Source: Guyparkeria sp016278265 (lineage in GTDB: Bacteria; Pseudomonadota; Gammaproteobacteria; Halothiobacillales; Halothiobacillaceae). From it: a stretch of 64,000 bases of DNA. Location of the stretch: the NCBI RefSeq assembly GCF_044582145.1, contig NZ_JBDODO010000007.1; one strand, 5' to 3'. The translations under genes and the position numbers were made by a program. Shown one piece after another: positions 56,062 through 63,845 of this stretch (position 1 is its first letter; each line of letters begins with the position of its first letter). The notes beneath the pieces are model-generated. The model was not told the origin of the DNA. It was given only the letters and a program-made list of their open reading frames with translations, and ran no database searches.

Positions 56062-56271
56062 TTACCTTTTGCGCCTTCGACCCGACAAACCCAACGCGAT
56101 GAGCATGCCGACGCCCACGCCAATCAGCATCGTTATTGCCAACAAGGCGGCCCTGGGCATCGTGAGCGTCATAAACAGCATCCGGGTCTCGACCGGTTGC
56201 GTGTTCTGCAGGACGATGATCAGCACGACCGCCACCAGCACCAGCGCGGCGATCAGTTTCGCTTTACCCAT
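56062..56271 (-). CDS. LapA-domain (DUF1049) membrane protein
   Basis: 69 residues with two membrane helices (about 5-22 and 39-62) joined by the conserved NTQPVETRMLFMTLTMPRA segment, and a basic RRRKR tail. LapA-type proteins help assemble lipopolysaccharide or regulate LpxC; here the gene is isolated, so its role is open. Confidence 0.82.
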   Translation of the reverse strand: MGKAKLIAALVLVAVVLIIVLQNTQPVETRMLFMTLTMPRAALLAITMLIGVGVGMLIALGLSGRRRKR

Positions 56272-56349
56272 TGCACACCCTTCCGATTTTCCTCAAGCGC
56301 CGACGATCCCGCCGGCTTGCTCGAGACACGAACCCCGAGCGCATCCCGG

Positions 56350-56808
56350 TCACTCTCGTTCATCCCGGGTCAGCCGTTGGTACACGCCCAGACCGACCAC
56401 GACCAGTACCGCGGAGGCCAGGAGCAAGGTGGGGTAGACCAGGTCAGCGACATCTTTCTTCCCGGCATCAAAGATGAATACGAGGGCTTCCAGGCTCACG
56501 GCGATGGCAATGATCACGAGGAACTTCAACAGGGTCGCTCGCTGTTTGGCCGGCGATCTCGTGGAACTGCTCCGGATGACTTCCTCCTCCAGCAGGAACT
56601 TGGAAACATCGAATACCGCCATCCCGATCACGATCAGACCGATGGCATCGAGCAGCGCCTTCACGAGCAGGGTCTTGTCGTGAAACGACCCCCAGATGTC
56701 CCACAGTGCGGCACCCATCATGGCAATACTGATACCCGCCAGACTCAGACTGATCAGGGCATAGACAAAGCGACCCAGCCATTCGGAGTATCTTTTCATT
56801 TCACTCAT
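56350..56808 (-). CDS. Integral membrane protein of unknown function
   Basis: 152 residues with four predicted membrane helices (about 14-36, 48-70, 90-110, 122-143). A conserved-looking core IGLIVIGMAVFDVSKFLLEEEV and KFLVIIAIAVSLEALVFIF suggests membership in a small proteobacterial membrane family I cannot name with confidence. Probably monocistronic; the 160 bases after it toward the DUF2141 remnant hold nothing clear. Confidence 0.72.
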   Translation of the reverse strand: MSEMKRYSEWLGRFVYALISLSLAGISIAMMGAALWDIWGSFHDKTLLVKALLDAIGLIVIGMAVFDVSKFLLEEEVIRSSSTRSPAKQRATLLKFLVIIAIAVSLEALVFIFDAGKKDVADLVYPTLLLASAVLVVVGLGVYQRLTRDERE

Positions 56809-56968
56809 CGAACCCCTTCCCCAGGCTTGTTAACCAATGCGGCTTGTCCCTCACGCGCAACCTCAGGCATGCCCCCTCCTGCCTCGGCCAAATCGTCCCG
56901 CCAGGCGCAAAAAATCTTTTGATTGAGCGTGCGAGTGAGACGGCTCTCGCTGCTCACGCAACGGTATT

Positions 56969-57181
56969 TCAGTAATGCAGGGAGATCGTCAGGCTCAGGG
57001 TCTCCCCGTCGTACGGAAAGCTCGCCGCGCCGAACCTAGTCCTGGCATCGCTGGAAAAGCCGCACCCCTCCCTGGGGATGCCCAGCCACTGGGTATCGAG
57101 CTTGCCGCTCATGTCCTCGTCATGGATGACGGCCAGCGCATAGGTCCCCGGCGCCACCCTGCTTCTGGCAGGCTCGTTCAT
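56969..57181 (-). pseudogene. Truncated DUF2141 protein
   Basis: 70 residues that match only the C-terminal half of DUF2141 proteins: APGTYALAVIHDEDMSGKLDTQWLGIPREGCGFSSDA. Intact members are about 140 residues with a signal peptide; here there is no signal and the region upstream is occupied by a 35-bp repeated motif and trkA. Most likely a remnant of a deletion; a short functional product cannot be excluded because the frame has an ATG with GGAGG close by. Confidence 0.6.
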
Positions 57182-57200
57182 GACCTTTCCTCCCGGCGTC

Positions 57201-57235
57201 GGCCCGCTCGCCCTCGGGGGAGTGTAGCGGAGCCC
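57201..57235 (-). promoter_or_regulatory. 35-bp motif, copy 1 (upstream of DUF2141 remnant)
   Basis: On the minus strand GGGCTCCGCTACACTCC continues into a CGAGG..AGCGGG tail. The same sequence occurs at 59595-59629 and 61173-61207. TACACT resembles a -10 box. It lies 20 bases before the ATG of the truncated gene. Confidence 0.55.
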
Positions 57236-57254
57236 GACCGAGGCCGACTGTCAT

Positions 57255-57944
57255 TCAGTCCCCGGGCTTCGCCTCAGGCTCCTCGGGCTGGTCGTCCACC
57301 GCCACGTCCAGTTGCTCGTGCAGGGCCTCGACGTTCTTGCGATGGGTAATGATCATCACTTCATCGTCGACCTCAATCGGTTCGTCTTCGTCCGGGACGA
57401 TCAGCTTTTCATCCCGGTAGATGCACATGACCCGGCTGGCCTTGGGCAACGCCAGCTCGGCCACGGGGCCGACATGGTTCTCCTTCGCCACAAACGAAAA
57501 GGTCGAGGCGTCGTAACGGAAGATGGTGGAGAGCTCGGACGAATCACGGCCTTCGAACAGGTCGGCCAGGTGCCGGCCGATGGTGCGGGACGGGATAATC
57601 GTGGAATCCAGTCCGAGTTCGATGCAGATATGCTCGTAGCTCGGGTCCTGGATCTTGGTGACCACCTTGTCGAACCCCAACGACCGCCCCACCAGGCTGG
57701 CAATGATGTTTGTCTGATCCTCGCCGGTCAGGCAGTAGAGCACGTCCGATTCTTCCGGATTCGTTTCACGCAGCAGAGACGGTTTGGCGCCGTCGCCAAG
57801 CAGAAAGCCGCAGTCGAACTCATTGCTGAGCTCGTCGATCTTTCCCTTTTCCCGCTCGATGATTACCACTTCATGGCCGCGCTTGAGCAGCTGCTGCGCG
57901 GCCATGACGGCCATAGAGCTCGCACCGACAAATATCGCCTTCAT
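57255..57944 (-). CDS. TrkA-family potassium channel regulator (single RCK)
   Basis: 229 residues, one RCK_N/RCK_C unit as in KtrA-type gating proteins. Rossmann start KAIFVGASSMAVMAAQQLL (2-20; the usual GxGxxG is relaxed to GASSMA), then IIEREKGKIDEL and the regulatory C-terminal domain, ending in an acidic tail. Start overlaps the trkH-like stop by one base (TGATG), so the two form a complete second K+ system beside trkAH at 25.8-28.6 kb. Confidence 0.87.
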   Translation of the reverse strand: MKAIFVGASSMAVMAAQQLLKRGHEVVIIEREKGKIDELSNEFDCGFLLGDGAKPSLLRETNPEESDVLYCLTGEDQTNIIASLVGRSLGFDKVVTKIQDPSYEHICIELGLDSTIIPSRTIGRHLADLFEGRDSSELSTIFRYDASTFSFVAKENHVGPVAELALPKASRVMCIYRDEKLIVPDEDEPIEVDDEVMIITHRKNVEALHEQLDVAVDDQPEEPEAKPGD

Positions 57945-59404
57945 CAGGACTCCTTGCGTGTTCCAACCCAATTCGGAAGATAGAGGACAACCAGCAGCGC
58001 AACGATTTCCACCCGCCCAAGCAGCATGTCCAGGCACAGGACCAGCTTCAGGAGAAGCGGCATGTCGGCCGTGGTGATCCCGGCGCTCAGGCCTGCCGTG
58101 GCGGTTGCCGAGACCACCTCGAACAGCGCGTCCATCGGTGCATAGCCGTAGGCCAGGAAAGCGAACCAGGAGATCAGCACCACGCCGATATACAGCAGGA
58201 TGAGGATCAGGACACGCTGAATAGTCGCGTCTTCCAGCACCTTGCCACCGAGCTTGGCAGGGTGCACGGCGTGCGGGGGCATGGTCGTGCGCCGCAACAG
58301 GACCTGGATCAGGCGCAGCAGGATCAGCAAGCGCAGCAGCTTGATGCCACCGGCCGTCGAGCCGACGCCACCGCCGATCAGCATCGACACCATCAGGCTC
58401 AGCTTGGCCCCATCATCGATCGAGGCCAGGTCGAGCGTCGTGAACCCCGCCGTCGATTGGGCCGACATGGCCAGGAACAACGCGTGCCCCGCGGCATCCT
58501 GCAGCCCCATGTCCGAACCCAAGCGGAACGACAGGAACAGCAGCAGGGTCACCAGGCCCACCGCCGCCACCAGCGCCAGCAACTCCTCGTCGCGAATGGC
58601 GTCACGCCAGCGCTTCGAGAAGGTGATCGCGTACAGCGTCAGGGGCAACGCGCCGCACAGGCTGATGGCAATGATCGCGAACCGGCTGTACCAGCTATCG
58701 AGGCCCGCAAGACTGTCGTCAAAAGACGAGAACCCGCCGGTCGACACCGCGGCCAGCACGTGGTTGATCGCGACCACGCCGCTGCCCGACACCAGCCAGA
58801 CCACGGCAATGCCGGTTACGGTCAACGCACTGTAGATAATCAGCGCCTGCCGCGCGTGGGCGCGCGTGGTCGTCGCCAGCGTTTCGCCGCCCAGGGGCGC
58901 GCGCAGGCTGCGACTGCTCACCTGGCTCCCCATCAGGATGGCAATGGAGAGCACCACGATCCCCAGGCCGCCGTACCACTGCATCCACGAACGGGCAAAC
59001 AGGAACGTCTCCGGCTTGTCCGCCAAGCCTGTCGTCACCGACAGCCCGGTCGTGGTGACCGCGGAAATCGCCTCGAACAGCGCATTCTCGAAGCTGAGCC
59101 CGCTGCCCATCATCGGGAAGGTCATCAGCAGCGGCGAGAGCACGAAGGCCAGCGCCACGATGGTCAGCGCCTCGTTCGTCTGTATCCGTCTGGGTTCGGG
59201 AATGGAGCGCGACGCGGCCCAGGCGGTCAGCAGCACGGCGATGACGGCGAGGTAACGCAGGGCGATGCCATAGTCCTGAAACGCCACCGCCGCGCCCAGC
59301 GGCACCAGCGTGAGCAGGGCGAGCATGACGGCGAGCATCCCCAGGTATTTCGCCAGCACCGGGAGGCGCACCGCATAACTCAATCCCGGGGAAGCCGCCG
59401 TCAT
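57944..59404 (-). CDS. TrkH-family potassium transporter (second copy)
   Basis: 486-residue ion-translocating subunit. Pore loops SAVTTTGLSVTTGL near 118 and GGGVGSTAGGIKLLRL near 333 are clear, with SAQSTAGFTTLD near 305. It is a distant paralogue of the TrkH at 25794-27245. A roughly 190-base leader separates it from the 35-bp promoter-like motif. Confidence 0.92.
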   Translation of the reverse strand: MTAASPGLSYAVRLPVLAKYLGMLAVMLALLTLVPLGAAVAFQDYGIALRYLAVIAVLLTAWAASRSIPEPRRIQTNEALTIVALAFVLSPLLMTFPMMGSGLSFENALFEAISAVTTTGLSVTTGLADKPETFLFARSWMQWYGGLGIVVLSIAILMGSQVSSRSLRAPLGGETLATTTRAHARQALIIYSALTVTGIAVVWLVSGSGVVAINHVLAAVSTGGFSSFDDSLAGLDSWYSRFAIIAISLCGALPLTLYAITFSKRWRDAIRDEELLALVAAVGLVTLLLFLSFRLGSDMGLQDAAGHALFLAMSAQSTAGFTTLDLASIDDGAKLSLMVSMLIGGGVGSTAGGIKLLRLLILLRLIQVLLRRTTMPPHAVHPAKLGGKVLEDATIQRVLILILLYIGVVLISWFAFLAYGYAPMDALFEVVSATATAGLSAGITTADMPLLLKLVLCLDMLLGRVEIVALLVVLYLPNWVGTRKES

Positions 59405-59594
59405 TTATGCCACGCCGCAGTGAAGGACACCGTCCATGCCGGGCGAGGCAAAACGCCGGCCTCGCGAGAAACCGTGCAAGGGGTCGCAGACCGTTTTCCT
59501 GGTATAGGGGAATCCATTGCTCTCCGATCCGTTTTCCCTCGCGACATCCTTAGCGACCACGTTCAGCGGACGGGGGCGGCTGGCCGGCGGCTCC

Positions 59595-59629
59595 GATCCG
59601 CTTACCCTCGATGGATTGTAGTGGAGCCC
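59595..59629 (-). promoter_or_regulatory. 35-bp motif, copy 2 (upstream of trkH-like gene)
   Basis: Second copy of the motif described at 57201. Here the -10-like hexamer is TACAAT, a good match to the sigma70 consensus. Distance to the transporter ATG is 190 bases. The rest of the 59405-59719 gap contains no gene that I recognise. Confidence 0.6.
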
Positions 59630-59719
59630 AGGCTGCCCATGGCGACACAGCGAATCGCGGTCAGGTGAAGCGCCCCGTTATACCGCGCCCTGAAGCAATA
59701 GCTATATCTACCCGCCCAG

Positions 59720-60985
59720 CTAGGACGTCTTTATGTGACGGAGCAGCAACGGACGCCCGAATATAGCGATGAGCACCAATAGGCCGAGGAAAACGAGCGC
59801 CAACGGGTCCGTTTGGATCAAGCGAACAACAAGGGCAACTGACGCAGCGCCCCCAGCCAGCGCACCAAAGCCTGTGACGACACGTAAGCCTGCCCGCTGA
59901 AGAAAAGCAAGCCCGCAAACAACGGCAAACGTGAATAGAAACGAAAGGCTGGCGGCCTCGACAAGGGTGGTAAGCGTTCCCACTGCGGCAAGGACCGCTG
60001 CCGACGTACCTAGCAAGACCACGGCCCTATCCGGTATGCCCGCCGAATTTTTGTGATCCAGTGCGCCCGGCAACTCCCCATCTTCGGCCACCCTTTGCGA
60101 GAGACGTGCTGTGGCAAAGAGAGTGGCGTTGATGGCCGACCCGGTGGAGAACGCTGCGGCAATAGTGACGACAATGAGGCCAACTGTTCCGAACGCCTTC
60201 TGCCCCGCTATGGCCAGCGCGACCTCCTTGTGCTGCACCACCTGATCCGCTCCGACCAGCATGGCGGTACCAAGGGCAACGATAACGTAGACGAAAGTCA
60301 CAACCAGAATCGCCGACAGCACCGCGCGGGGAAGCGTTTTCCGGGGGTTATCGATATCCTTGTAGTCGTAGGTCAGCAGTTGAAACCCCTCGTAGGCCAT
60401 GAACACGGACGCAGCACCGAACAGCGCTGCGCCGATCCCGGCGTCCGGAAGACCCTGTGAGAGCATCCCGGGATCCCACAGCGCAAGCCCCCAACTCGCC
60501 AGCCCCACAAGCACGAGCAGCTTGAACCAAACGAGAAACACCTCAACACCGCCAGCCTCACCGACGCCCCGCAGGTTTAGCCCGATAAACAAAACCACGA
60601 TGGCAACGCCAGCCGCACGTGGAAACCATGGCCCGAGTCCTGTGACGTGCCCAAGGTACTGCCCGAATGTAAACGCATATACCGCATTTGTGAGCACGTA
60701 CCCGATGATGAGCACCCACGAGAGGCTGCCAGCGAACCCCTCTGCATCGATCTCGCGGAGAAAAGTGAACGCTCCGCCCCCTTCGCCGTAATAGGCGGCC
60801 AGCTTCACGTAGCTATATCCTGCGGCCAGGGCGATGAGACCCGCGGTCGCGAAGCTGAGCCATGCCCATGCCCCAGCGATCCCGACGACCACACCCAGTG
60901 TCGAGAAGATACCGCCGCCAACCATGCCACCCACGGCCATCGACCAGGTCGCATTGAAGCTGAGCTTGGATTGAGGCTGAGTCAT
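59720..60985 (-). CDS. APC-superfamily permease
   Basis: 421-residue amino acid/polyamine/organocation transporter with about 12 helices. First helix carries the broken-helix signature VGGMVGGGIFSTLG near 19-32; AAFSTGSAINATLFATARL near 280 is typical for the family. Substrate unknown. ATG at 60985 has AAGG upstream; a GTG at 61006 lacks a ribosome site. G+C is a little lower than in neighbours. Confidence 0.87.
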   Translation of the reverse strand: MTQPQSKLSFNATWSMAVGGMVGGGIFSTLGVVVGIAGAWAWLSFATAGLIALAAGYSYVKLAAYYGEGGGAFTFLREIDAEGFAGSLSWVLIIGYVLTNAVYAFTFGQYLGHVTGLGPWFPRAAGVAIVVLFIGLNLRGVGEAGGVEVFLVWFKLLVLVGLASWGLALWDPGMLSQGLPDAGIGAALFGAASVFMAYEGFQLLTYDYKDIDNPRKTLPRAVLSAILVVTFVYVIVALGTAMLVGADQVVQHKEVALAIAGQKAFGTVGLIVVTIAAAFSTGSAINATLFATARLSQRVAEDGELPGALDHKNSAGIPDRAVVLLGTSAAVLAAVGTLTTLVEAASLSFLFTFAVVCGLAFLQRAGLRVVTGFGALAGGAASVALVVRLIQTDPLALVFLGLLVLIAIFGRPLLLRHIKTS

Positions 60986-61172
60986 GTTGATGGCCTTAGG
61001 CACCAAGGAGCGGTAGAACGCTGCCCATCACCGGCAGCCGAAAGCGGAGCGTCGAAGAAGTGTCGCTTTCAGCTGCCCGAGTCGATTCCGGCAAAGCTGT
61101 CGTCGGACGAGGAAAAGCCGCCGGGCGAATCGATATGGCCAACGCCTCGTAAACCACAAGCCGCCAATCGCC

Positions 61173-61207
61173 GGCCCGCTGATCCTGGATGGAGTGTAGT
61201 GGGCCGC
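61173..61207 (-). promoter_or_regulatory. 35-bp motif, copy 3 (upstream of APC permease)
   Basis: Third copy of the motif at 57201/59595, one base shorter. It lies 188 bases before the permease ATG, almost the same distance as copy 2 has to its gene. The 61208-61342 stretch has no gene. Confidence 0.55.
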
Positions 61208-61342
61208 GGCTGGGCCAACCGGATGGATAGTCTGACGCTTGCCCGACGAGCGCTGCCGTGACGAAAAAAGTCGCAGCGACCGCGCCGGGTCTGACTGCGA
61301 CTTCTCTTTAACGGCCCGAACGAACCGGCCCCGCAATAGCCT

Positions 61343-61594
61343 TTATTTGTGGCGAAGGTCCTGCAGCGCCTCGTTCATCTTGAACAGCACGATCATCAGC
61401 TCACACCAGATGCGCGCCAGGATCGCGCCGAAGACGATGGTCATCAGCCCCGAGAAGAACGCACTGAACGAGAAGCCGTAACCGGCGAACATGATGCCAA
61501 TACCGCCGATCACCACACCGACCAGCAGTAGCCAGTAGATGACGGTAATAAACTTTGGCGTCAGCATCTTGTCGAAGAAAAGAAGGTCTTTCAT
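61343..61594 (-). CDS. DUF4282 membrane protein
   Basis: 83 residues. MKDLLFFDKMLTPKFITVIYW and the IVFGAILARIWCELMIVLFKMNE segment match DUF4282, a small family with two membrane helices (about 15-38, 43-68) and unknown function. Monocistronic. Confidence 0.85.
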   Translation of the reverse strand: MKDLLFFDKMLTPKFITVIYWLLLVGVVIGGIGIMFAGYGFSFSAFFSGLMTIVFGAILARIWCELMIVLFKMNEALQDLRHK

Positions 61595-61952
61595 TGCTCT
61601 TGGTCCTTTTTAGGTTCTTGGTTTTTTTGAAGCACGAAGGACAGTCAAGACGGGAGACGGCGCCGCGCTCTGCAGACCACAGTGCGTCAGCCGTTTTGAA
61701 TGACCGGCATGGGAACGCCGGCCAGGGAGGAAGTCGGAAAACAACAGATTCCCTTCCAAGCGTCTCGACTTCCTGTCGAATTGGCTTCCAGGCGAGCCTA
61801 CCACAGGCAGGGTTACCCGGATTGAGGCCTGACGGTCAGGGCTCCAACCCCGTTATCCGAGACTTCACAACCTGATCCTGTCTTGGCTTGCTGCTATTGT
61901 CATAGCGCGTGCCGTGCCGCGTGGTCGGCACTTCGTCATGAAGGAGTTTTCC
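61595..61952. other. Intergenic region, nothing recognised
   Basis: About 350 bases between the DUF4282 gene and the GGDEF-like gene, which are divergent. No coding frame, tRNA or clear repeat was found; it presumably holds both promoters. Confidence 0.5.
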
Positions 61953-62594
61953 GTGAGTCAGCACCCTTCCAGCAAACCATCCGCGCACTGGCTGGCGGAT
62001 ATCGACTCGCTTGATCGAGAGGGCTTGATCGAGCGCCTGCGCTCCATGGCCGCGGAACTCGACCTGGCTCACGACCGTGAGCGGGCGCTGATCGATGATC
62101 TGACCGGCCTGGGCAATCGTCGTGACTTCGTGCGCCAACTGGACACCCTGTTCAGTCAACATCAGCGCAACGACCTGCCCGCAAGCCTGATCCTGCTCGA
62201 CATCGTCCAGTTCATTAACCACCAAGCCCCCTCGGCCGGAGACCGCGTCCTGCGCGCATTCAGCGATTGCCTGCGCGAGACGCTGCGCGGCATGGACATG
62301 TCGTTTCGCATCGCCGACCACGAGTTTGCCGTGATCCTGCCCGACACCTCGGTAAACGGCGCCTCGGCAGTCGCGGACAAGTTGCGCTTGGCGGCCGCCT
62401 ACTTCCTGGTCGAAGACGCCGAGGCATCAACGACATTTGATGTCAGCGTGGGCGTGGATGCCTTCCGCGTCGAGGACGAGACTCCCAATGCCGTGGTCCA
62501 GCGCGCGTACGAGGCGCTCGACGAGAGCCGGGCGGCACAGGCGGATTGGGGAGGACCGGTCGTCCGGTTGATCACCAAAAGAAAAGGATTCTGA
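61953..62594 (+). CDS. GGDEF-domain protein with degenerate active site
   Basis: 213 residues, a cytosolic GGDEF domain after a short N-terminal extension. LIDDLTGLGNRRDFVRQL near 46 is the usual domain start. The catalytic GGDEF is ADHEF (FRIADHEFAVILP near 132), so cyclase activity is doubtful, yet RGMD sits five residues upstream, a normal inhibitory site for c-di-GMP binding. It may be a c-di-GMP receptor. AAGGAG at 61941-61946 fixes the GTG at 61953 as start rather than the ATG at 61938. Confidence 0.83.
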   Translation: MSQHPSSKPSAHWLADIDSLDREGLIERLRSMAAELDLAHDRERALIDDLTGLGNRRDFVRQLDTLFSQHQRNDLPASLILLDIVQFINHQAPSAGDRVLRAFSDCLRETLRGMDMSFRIADHEFAVILPDTSVNGASAVADKLRLAAAYFLVEDAEASTTFDVSVGVDAFRVEDETPNAVVQRAYEALDESRAAQADWGGPVVRLITKRKGF

Positions 62595-62624
62595 CCTCTT
62601 TCCCCGGACTCCCACCAACTGTAG

Positions 62625-62659
62625 GTCGGACTTCAGTCCGACGTCGGCCACCGGCCGAC
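62625..62659. repeat. Two adjoining short hairpins (REP-like)
   Basis: GTCGGACT-TC-AGTCCGAC (62625-62642) is followed directly by GTCGGCC-ACC-GGCCGAC (62643-62659). TGTAGGTCGGACT-type palindromes are common dispersed repeats in gammaproteobacteria. They lie 30 bases after the GGDEF-like gene and may also help end its transcript, though no T run follows. Confidence 0.65.
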
Positions 62660-62685
62660 TACCTCAAATCTCTCGGATAGATGCT

Positions 62686-63636
62686 GGTGGATCGTTTCGC
62701 ACGCCCATTGCGCGGAGCGCGAAATAGCTACCGCCCTGCCAGGCGCGCGAGCCCCTTTTCTTGCTTGTCCAAGAAAAGAGGCGAAAAGAAAGACACCCCA
62801 CGGCTTGGCCCTTCGGGCCTTCGAGGCCGGACTTTTGTCCGACCTCGAAGCCTCACGACCACCGGCTGGCTAGGGAATCTCTGCACGAATCGATGGCGCC
62901 TCTGGCTCGCGGGTTTGTTCGCAATCGAGGCGCCGGGCCGAAGGCGGGCTCATTGCCCGTCGAGGGCCGGCAACGACGAGTGCGGGCAAACCCGCGAGCC
63001 CCGCACGGGCGGGCCGCCAAGGGCCCATCTGCGGCGTTGCGGCGCTTGCGAATGGCGACGGCCATTCACGGCGCACCGCGCCTTGCATCTAGACCCTTGG
63101 CGGTCCCGCAGAGACACTATCGATTCGTGCAGAGATTCCCTAGGGCCGGCTCGACGCGACCTCCTGTCGCGCTGAGCCTCGGAGCGAAGTCCATGTCGCT
63201 CCGACCCCGGCCAACCGCCGGCCGTGAGGCAAGCCGTCAGGGGGCACCCCCTCCGTTACCACGCCGTGCGGTATTGCCGCTCCGACCTTTCTTCGGTCAG
63301 AACTGCAAGAAAACTGCGTCCCTTGAACGCTCGCAACAGTCGGAATCGAAGGGCAAGCCCCCTTACGCCTTGCCTCGCGAGCGGGGAATCGCAGGGTCGG
63401 GCTCGCATGGACGCGAGCCCGAGGTTCGCCGCGACACGACGTCGCGTCGAACCGACCCGTCAGCGATTGCCCGTTCGCGAGGCTGATCGCGCAGCGATCA
63501 GGCCCGCAGGGCCAAGGCGTCGGGGTGTCCTCCTTTTGGTCGGTTTTCTTGGACAAGCAAGAAAACCGACTCGCGCGCAACGCATGGGGCCAAAACGATG
63601 CCACCTCACGCAACGAGCGCGTGAAACCGATCCACC
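62686..63636. repeat. Multi-hairpin repeat element, copy B (interrupted by a miniature element)
   Basis: 951 bp, or about 681 without the inserted element and its target duplication. Ends GGTGGATCG..TTTCGCACGC and GCGCGTGAAACCGATCCACC are inverted relatives. Left-arm hairpins: TTTTCTTG/CAAGAAAA at 62751-62782, variable stem CTTCGAGG/CCTCGAAG at 62819-62850, TCGGAGCGA/TCGCTCCGA at 63179-63204. Right-arm hairpins: TCGGGCTCGC/GCGAGCCCGA at 63397-63422, CTGATCGC/GCGATCAG at 63484-63502, GTCGGTTTTCTTG and its complement at 63540-63571. The centre (about 63240-63345) is unique and contains no gene. Confidence 0.85.
62874..63139. mobile_element. Miniature inverted-repeat element, copy 2
   Basis: 266 bp, the same element as 45148-45401 in opposite orientation. 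The inverted ends begin GGAATCTCTGCACGAATCGA and are flanked by CTAG (62870-62873, 63140-63143). It splits the left arm of the multi-hairpin repeat: joining the flanks at one CTAG restores GGCTGGCTAGGGCCGGCTCG, which aligns with the uninterrupted GGCCGGCTTCGGGGCCGGCT of copy A (minus strand, about 54680-54700). No transposase is encoded. Confidence 0.85.
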
Positions 63637-63710
63637 ACGCTTCGAGGCAGGAACAAGAACAAACTCTTAAGGGATGAGTTTTGACGGCAAAAATGCCGTT
63701 CTAAGACATG

Positions 63711-63734
63711 AAAAAGCCCCTCAGCAGAGGGGCT
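63711..63734 (-). terminator. Minus-strand terminator without a visible gene
   Basis: Read leftward, AGCCCCTC-loop-GAGGGGCT is followed by five T. A further ACGGCA/TGCCGT hairpin lies at 63684-63699. It would end a transcript coming from beyond 63740, where this window shows only repeat DNA; the gene is probably outside the window. Confidence 0.75.
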
Positions 63735-63845
63735 AAAGGTGTCGTATCAAGCAGTTGGCTTGGCCCGACCCCAAAGGGCAGGCAAAACCTCACCCCACCG
63801 GAATCCGAAGGCGACTTTGCCGTTTCCGGCCATGCAACTTTGCGA

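Noticed and set aside
62761..63486. 241-residue open frame across the repeat region
   Set aside because: It runs through the multi-hairpin repeat and the miniature element. Similarity to frames at 45071-45409 and 54303-54848 is explained by the repeated DNA; composition is Arg/Pro-rich, and several frames are open at once.
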